Below, piece by piece: positions 7,223-9,132 of a DNA stretch of 9,132 nt (positions within the stretch are counted from its first letter, which is position 1; each line of letters opens with the position of its first letter). Under the pieces are notes generated by a model that made no database searches, was not told the DNA's origin, and worked only from the letters and a program-made list of their open reading frames with translations. The DNA lies in the NCBI RefSeq assembly GCF_002802965.1, contig NZ_NXGA01000001.1:2458339-2467470 (forward strand). Direction: 5' to 3'. This stretch comes from Sporolactobacillus pectinivorans. GTDB taxonomy: Bacteria; Bacillota; Bacilli; Bacillales; Sporolactobacillaceae. A program made the position numbers and the translations under genes.

Positions 7223-7360
7223 CCCCTATTGCTATATTAATGACTTATTTATTAGTAATATTGATTATAAGTTTAATCTATATCAAGCCATCATTCACGA
7301 ATTTTCGATAAGGCTATGGATATGAGCTGAATAGTTTCAGAAATTAATTGATGAACATTG
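7223..7360. other. AT-rich intergenic stretch, nothing recognised
   Basis: Very AT-rich sequence between the lut promoter and the mobile-element debris. It could hold a regulator site for lut (for example a GntR-type operator), but no clear palindrome or cre-like site was identified. Confidence 0.4.
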
Positions 7361-7364
7361 GTTC

Positions 7365-7580
7365 TCGCCGTATATACGTTTTGTCTGATCGATCATCTGA
7401 TCTTCTGGCATGTTCAGTAAACGCTGACGTCCTCATAAATCAACAACTTTCTACATCAGTTGCATCGTACATCTCGTTTCCGGATCTTCACTACATACTC
7501 CTAAAATCACTTGTGGCTCTGCCCTGCCATGTACGGCTTCCTCACTGTCGCCTTGCTCTCTTTATTGTAGTACTGTAATC
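7365..7580 (-). pseudogene. Probable relic of a group II intron reverse transcriptase (N-terminus)
   Basis: On the - strand one frame reads ILGVCSEDPETR, then MQLM-stop-KVVDL-stop, then LLNMPEDQMIDQTKR. MQLM(E)KVVD resembles the LMEKVVDREN opening of many intron-encoded reverse transcriptases, and LLN..MP.DQ.ID resembles the stretch that follows it, with the usual NKGAPGIDGM block missing. Two in-frame stops and an apparent internal deletion mean it is dead. The DNA before it on this strand (AGTGAGGAAGCCGTAC, about 7524-7540) is consistent with intron sequence upstream of the reading frame. Based on memory of the family; no catalytic RT motif is left to confirm. Confidence 0.4.
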
Positions 7581-7584
7581 AGCC

Positions 7585-7677
7585 GGATATGACGGGACAT
7601 GCCGCATAACGTACCTGAGCGCGTTCAACGAGTGTTCAAACTGCCTGACAACTTTTCCTCACGACACCGTCATATCC
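7585..7677. repeat. Perfect 11-bp inverted repeat, 71 bp apart
   Basis: GGATATGACGG (7585-7595) and CCGTCATATCC (7667-7677) are exact inverse copies. A 10-bp palindrome ACGTTAACGT (7681-7690) follows closely, and GTTCAA is repeated directly at 7623-7628 and 7634-7639. The region overlaps the transposase relic, so this may be accidental or the scar of a further element. Confidence 0.4.
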
Positions 7678-7832
7678 AGCACGTTAACGTATATCATCAG
7701 CGTTGAAAAAAGTGGATGGAGCGGTTCAATGGAGTTACTACAAAGTACATGGACAACTGCCTATTATGGTTCCGTTTCTTAAGCGGAATGGTTTTAGATG
7801 CCTGTAAGAAAGCAGATTTCACCTCTGCATAA
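7620..7832 (+). pseudogene. Relic of an IS1595-type transposase C-terminus
   Basis: In the frame of position 7671 the + strand reads HIQHVNVYHQR-stop(7704-7706)-KKWMERFNGVTTKYMDNC and continues LLWFRFLSG to a stop at 7830-7832. The pattern H-x2-VNxYHxR, FNGVxTKY and LxWFRFL is typical of the end of IS1595/ISXO2-like DDE transposases. The catalytic part upstream is absent, and an in-frame TGA interrupts the remainder, so it is a dead fragment. It ends 35 bp before the next gene. Terminal repeats of the old element were not found. Confidence 0.6.
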
Positions 7833-7866
7833 ATTATTAGAAGTGCATCGTAATGGAGGGTTTCAT

Positions 7867-8343
7867 ATGTCTGTTAATCATGAACAGCTCACCAATTTCA
7901 TTGTGGAAGCCAAAAGAAACACATATGCGTCCCAAGATGATGAGGCATCATTTCAACCTTTATTAAATGGTTCAAAACAACTCGAATACCGCAGTGGTGA
8001 TTACTTTTATCGGGATATTTACTTTGGTTCGGCTTTCTTTGTTGGACAAGAAACGGTTGAATTTGAGAATTGTCCAATCTGGTCGATGGTCTATTCAGGC
8101 GGTGTCATCATTTCGAACGCAGACTGGGATATTATTGCTCCAATTTATAGTTTCTTTCGAGAAGCGTTAAGGTTAGTTGATACAAATTCAATATATCGTG
8201 GTCCACACCATTTTGGATCGGGTAATTTCATTTTTGACAATGAGTATGAAGGCACTCTTGACTGCTTTTTCGGTAAGGAAATCATTCTTATGAACGGTCA
8301 AAAGGTTTATAGATTGCGGTATAACGGTGGGATCGTTCGATAA
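7867..8343 (+). CDS. DUF5680-domain protein
   Basis: Small soluble protein of 158 residues and unknown function, whose domain is also found fused behind helix-turn-helix DNA-binding domains in some XRE-type regulators. Seen: nearly the whole protein is one domain, with FIVEAKRNTYAS near the N-terminus, then LLNGSKQLEYRSGDYFYRDI, FFVGQETVEFENCPIWSMVY, YSGGVI, FREALR and the C-terminal GQKVYRLRYNGGIV. No signal peptide, membrane segment or DNA-binding domain is visible. The start is set by GGAGGG at 7855-7860, six bases before ATG 7867. The same frame is open back to an ATG at 7798, but that part overlaps the transposase relic and has no ribosome-binding site. The gene is isolated among mobile elements, suggesting it was left or carried there. 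The family call is from recalled domain sequence; the role is unknown. Confidence 0.8.
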   Translation: MSVNHEQLTNFIVEAKRNTYASQDDEASFQPLLNGSKQLEYRSGDYFYRDIYFGSAFFVGQETVEFENCPIWSMVYSGGVIISNADWDIIAPIYSFFREALRLVDTNSIYRGPHHFGSGNFIFDNEYEGTLDCFFGKEIILMNGQKVYRLRYNGGIVR

Positions 8344-8382
8344 CCCCTCCTGTTAGCAACAACACTTACGAAAAGAGCCATT

Positions 8383-8399
8383 CTAAAACAACATTTTAG
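8383..8399 (+). terminator. Weak AT-rich stem-loop after the DUF5680 gene
   Basis: CTAAAA (8383-8388) pairs with TTTTAG (8394-8399) around a 5-nt loop and is followed only by TTT. It could be a weak terminator or part of the IS200-type left end. Confidence 0.25.
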
Positions 8400-8423
8400 T
8401 TTCCAAAAGCAAGGGCTAAACCC

Positions 8424-8439
8424 ACTGTCTTTAGACGGT
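8424..8439 (+). repeat. Left-end imperfect palindrome of the IS200-type element
   Basis: ACTGTC-TTTA-GACGGT forms a 6-bp stem (one T-G wobble) with loop TTTA. IS200/IS605 transposases recognise such hairpins in single-stranded DNA. The right-end hairpin has the same loop. Confidence 0.55.
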
Positions 8440-8465
8440 ATCCGCTTTTAACCTTATCTTTTCAT

Positions 8466-8500
8466 GTCCATACTTTTCAAAAGAGGTGAAAAGTATGGAC
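8466..8500 (+). promoter_or_regulatory. Perfect 14-bp hairpin over the tnpA ribosome-binding site and start
   Basis: GTCCATACTTTTCA (8466-8479) and TGAAAAGTATGGAC (8487-8500) are exact inverse copies around a 7-nt loop AAAGAGG. The loop carries the Shine-Dalgarno core and the 3' strand of the stem contains the start codon ATG 8495. In mRNA this would hide the start and keep transposase levels low, as is known for IS200-type elements. Confidence 0.85.
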
Positions 8501-8926
8501 GGCTATCAGAAAAGCGGTCATGCGGTCTATGATATCAAGTATCACGTGGTCTGGGCGACTAAATACCGGTGTCAGGTGCTGCGGGGTCAGGTAGCAATTC
8601 GGTTGCGTGAACTGATCCGGCAGGGATGTGAGGCTAGAGACGTCACAATTCTGCAGGGGAGTGTAGGCAAGGAGCATATCCATTTGCTGATTGCCTGCCC
8701 GCCGAGTCTGGCCCCGAGTAAGATTCTCCAATACCTAAAAGGGCGCTCATCCAGACTGCTTCAGGATGAGTTTCCCGAACTGAAGAAACGGTATTGGGGG
8801 CAACATCTATGGTCCAGAGGGTATTTCTGTGCGACGGCCGGCAACGTGACGGAAGAAATCATTCGAGATTATATTGCCAACCAGTCCAATAAAATCAGAG
8901 ACGATATTTTCAAGATTGATGACTGA
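8495..8926 (+). CDS. tnpA: IS200/IS605-family transposase TnpA (HUH/Y1)
   Basis: Single-strand DNA transposase that cuts and joins element ends through a 5'-phosphotyrosine, acting as a dimer on the lagging-strand template. Seen (143 residues from ATG 8495): the opening GYQKSGHAVYDIKYHVVWATKYR, of which the HVVW and TKYR parts are family hallmarks; the metal-binding HUH motif in KEHIHLLI (His61, His63); and LWSRGYFCATAGNVTEEIIR followed by DYIANQ carrying the catalytic Tyr126. The length is typical. GTG at 8486 is an alternative start in the same frame, but AAGAGGTG at 8481-8488 is correctly spaced (6 nt) for ATG 8495. No tnpB or associated cargo gene follows. All catalytic residues are present. 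Confidence 0.93.
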   Translation: MDGYQKSGHAVYDIKYHVVWATKYRCQVLRGQVAIRLRELIRQGCEARDVTILQGSVGKEHIHLLIACPPSLAPSKILQYLKGRSSRLLQDEFPELKKRYWGQHLWSRGYFCATAGNVTEEIIRDYIANQSNKIRDDIFKIDD

Positions 8927-8943
8927 GTTCAGCCGGCATTCAG

Positions 8944-9036
8944 TGTGCTATGAGCACAAGCGCTTCAGAAGACTTCGATATTGAGCGGTGACTTTAAGTC
9001 GCAGACATTTATGTCTGGATCCACCTGCTTTAGCAG
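8944..9036 (+). repeat. Array of short stem-loops at the right end of the IS200-type element
   Basis: After the tnpA stop there are TGTGCT-ATG-AGCACA (8944-8958), GTGAC-TTTAA-GTCGC (8988-9002, one wobble), CAGACA-TTTA-TGTCTG (9002-9017) and CTGC-TTTA-GCAG (9025-9036). The last is the likely right-end transposase recognition hairpin. The other two with TTTA-type loops resemble it and the left-end hairpin, so they may be decoy or ancestral ends, or parts of a structured transcript. Confidence 0.55.
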
Positions 9037-9046
9037 ATGATTGTTT

Positions 9047-9097
9047 AGAAAAAAATAAAAAACAAAAGGCATTACCCGTTTTCGGGTAATGCCTTTT
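9047..9097 (-). terminator. Strong rho-independent terminator of the rRNA operon
   Basis: AAAAGGCATTACCCG (9064-9078) and CGGGTAATGCCTTTT (9083-9097) form a perfect 15-bp stem with a TTTT loop. On the - strand it is followed by GTTTTTTATTTTTTT, ideal for ending the 5S rRNA transcript 12 nt upstream. The stem also has a short T-run on the + strand, so it may stop tnpA transcripts as well. Confidence 0.9.
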
Positions 9098-9108
9098 AAA
9101 CTATATTC

Positions 9109-9132
9109 GCCTGACAGTGACCTACTCTACTC
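9109..9132 (-). rRNA. rrf: 5S ribosomal RNA, 3' end only
   Basis: The - strand reads GAGTAGAGTAGG then TCACTGTCAGGC to position 9109, matching the conserved 3' end of bacterial 5S rRNA (GAGAGTAGG...GCCAGGC type). The remainder lies beyond the window. A textbook terminator follows directly, supporting the end of an rRNA operon. Only 24 nt are visible. Confidence 0.8.

Larger units (their letters stand above)
8405..9046 (+). mobile_element. IS200/IS605-family element with tnpA only (boundaries approximate)
   Basis: One HUH transposase gene is flanked by short subterminal stem-loops: left ACTGTC-TTTA-GACGGT (8424-8439), right CTGC-TTTA-GCAG (9025-9036). This family has no terminal inverted repeats and makes no target duplication, so the exact tips cannot be read from one copy. 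They probably lie 10-25 bp outside these hairpins. The length of about 640 bp fits IS200-type elements without tnpB. The right end sits against the T-tract of the neighbouring rRNA terminator. With an intact gene and hairpins it may be mobile. Confidence 0.75.

Noticed and set aside
7348..7578. Open frame of 76 codons on the + strand
   Set aside because: No Shine-Dalgarno and no recognisable protein. The opposite strand carries reverse-transcriptase-like residues, which explains the sequence better.
7798..7866. N-terminal extension of the DUF5680 protein to ATG 7798
   Set aside because: The extension has no ribosome-binding site and overlaps the tail of the transposase relic, while ATG 7867 has GGAGGG at ideal spacing.
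8926..9046. A tnpB gene or guide RNA for the IS200/IS605 element
   Set aside because: Only about 120 bp remain before the rRNA terminator, with no coding frame; the hairpins could be RNA but there is no nuclease gene for them to guide.
1..9132. CRISPR arrays and tRNA genes
   Set aside because: No regularly spaced repeats and no cloverleaf-like sequence were seen, including next to the 5S gene end.

Overview
The window looks like the chromosome of a low-to-moderate GC Gram-positive bacterium of the Bacillales. ProB, ProA and especially LutA, LutB and LutC read very close to the Bacillus subtilis proteins as I recall them, ribosome-binding sites are strong AGGAGG-type, and terminators are classical stem-loops followed by T-runs. 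I cannot fix the genus from sequence alone.

Layout. (1) Positions 1-2352 hold the proline-biosynthesis pair proB-proA on the + strand, overlapping at ATGA. The proB start is missing, and the ProB frame meets a stop at 5-7. (2) Positions 2353-4171 lie between two convergent operons. This gap holds a proA terminator and an imperfect long inverted repeat (MITE-like or terminator-like). A complete 1607-bp IS4-family element sits inside it, with an intact DDE transposase, 17-bp terminal inverted repeats and a perfect 8-bp target duplication (ATATTGAT). (3) Positions 7063-4172 on the - strand are the lactate-utilisation operon lutA-lutB-lutC, with overlapping genes. A candidate promoter sits at 7195-7222, and about 125 nt of leader contains mutually exclusive hairpins that look like an attenuator, overlapped by a possible 16-codon leader peptide. 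(4) Positions about 7223-7866 are mostly non-coding. They hold decayed mobile-element debris: a probable group II intron reverse-transcriptase N-terminus (- strand) and the C-terminus of an IS1595-type transposase (+ strand). (5) Positions 7867-8343 encode a small DUF5680-type protein. (6) Positions about 8405-9046 are an IS200/IS605-type element with only tnpA. A perfect 14-bp hairpin covers its start codon and presents the Shine-Dalgarno in the loop, and several short stem-loops with TTTA-type loops lie at its ends. (7) Positions 9047-9132 hold the terminator and the last 24 nt of a 5S rRNA gene, i.e. the end of an rRNA operon on the - strand.

How it works together. ProB and ProA convert glutamate to glutamate semialdehyde for proline. 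LutABC is the iron-sulfur lactate-oxidation complex that feeds lactate carbon into pyruvate. The two operons converge and the IS4 element has landed between them, with its transposase in the same direction as lut transcription. The stretch between lutA and the rRNA operon is an accumulation zone for mobile elements, both living and dead. The strongest candidates for undescribed biology are the lut leader (attenuator plus possible leader peptide), the long inverted repeat split by the IS4 element, and the stem-loop array of the IS200-type element.
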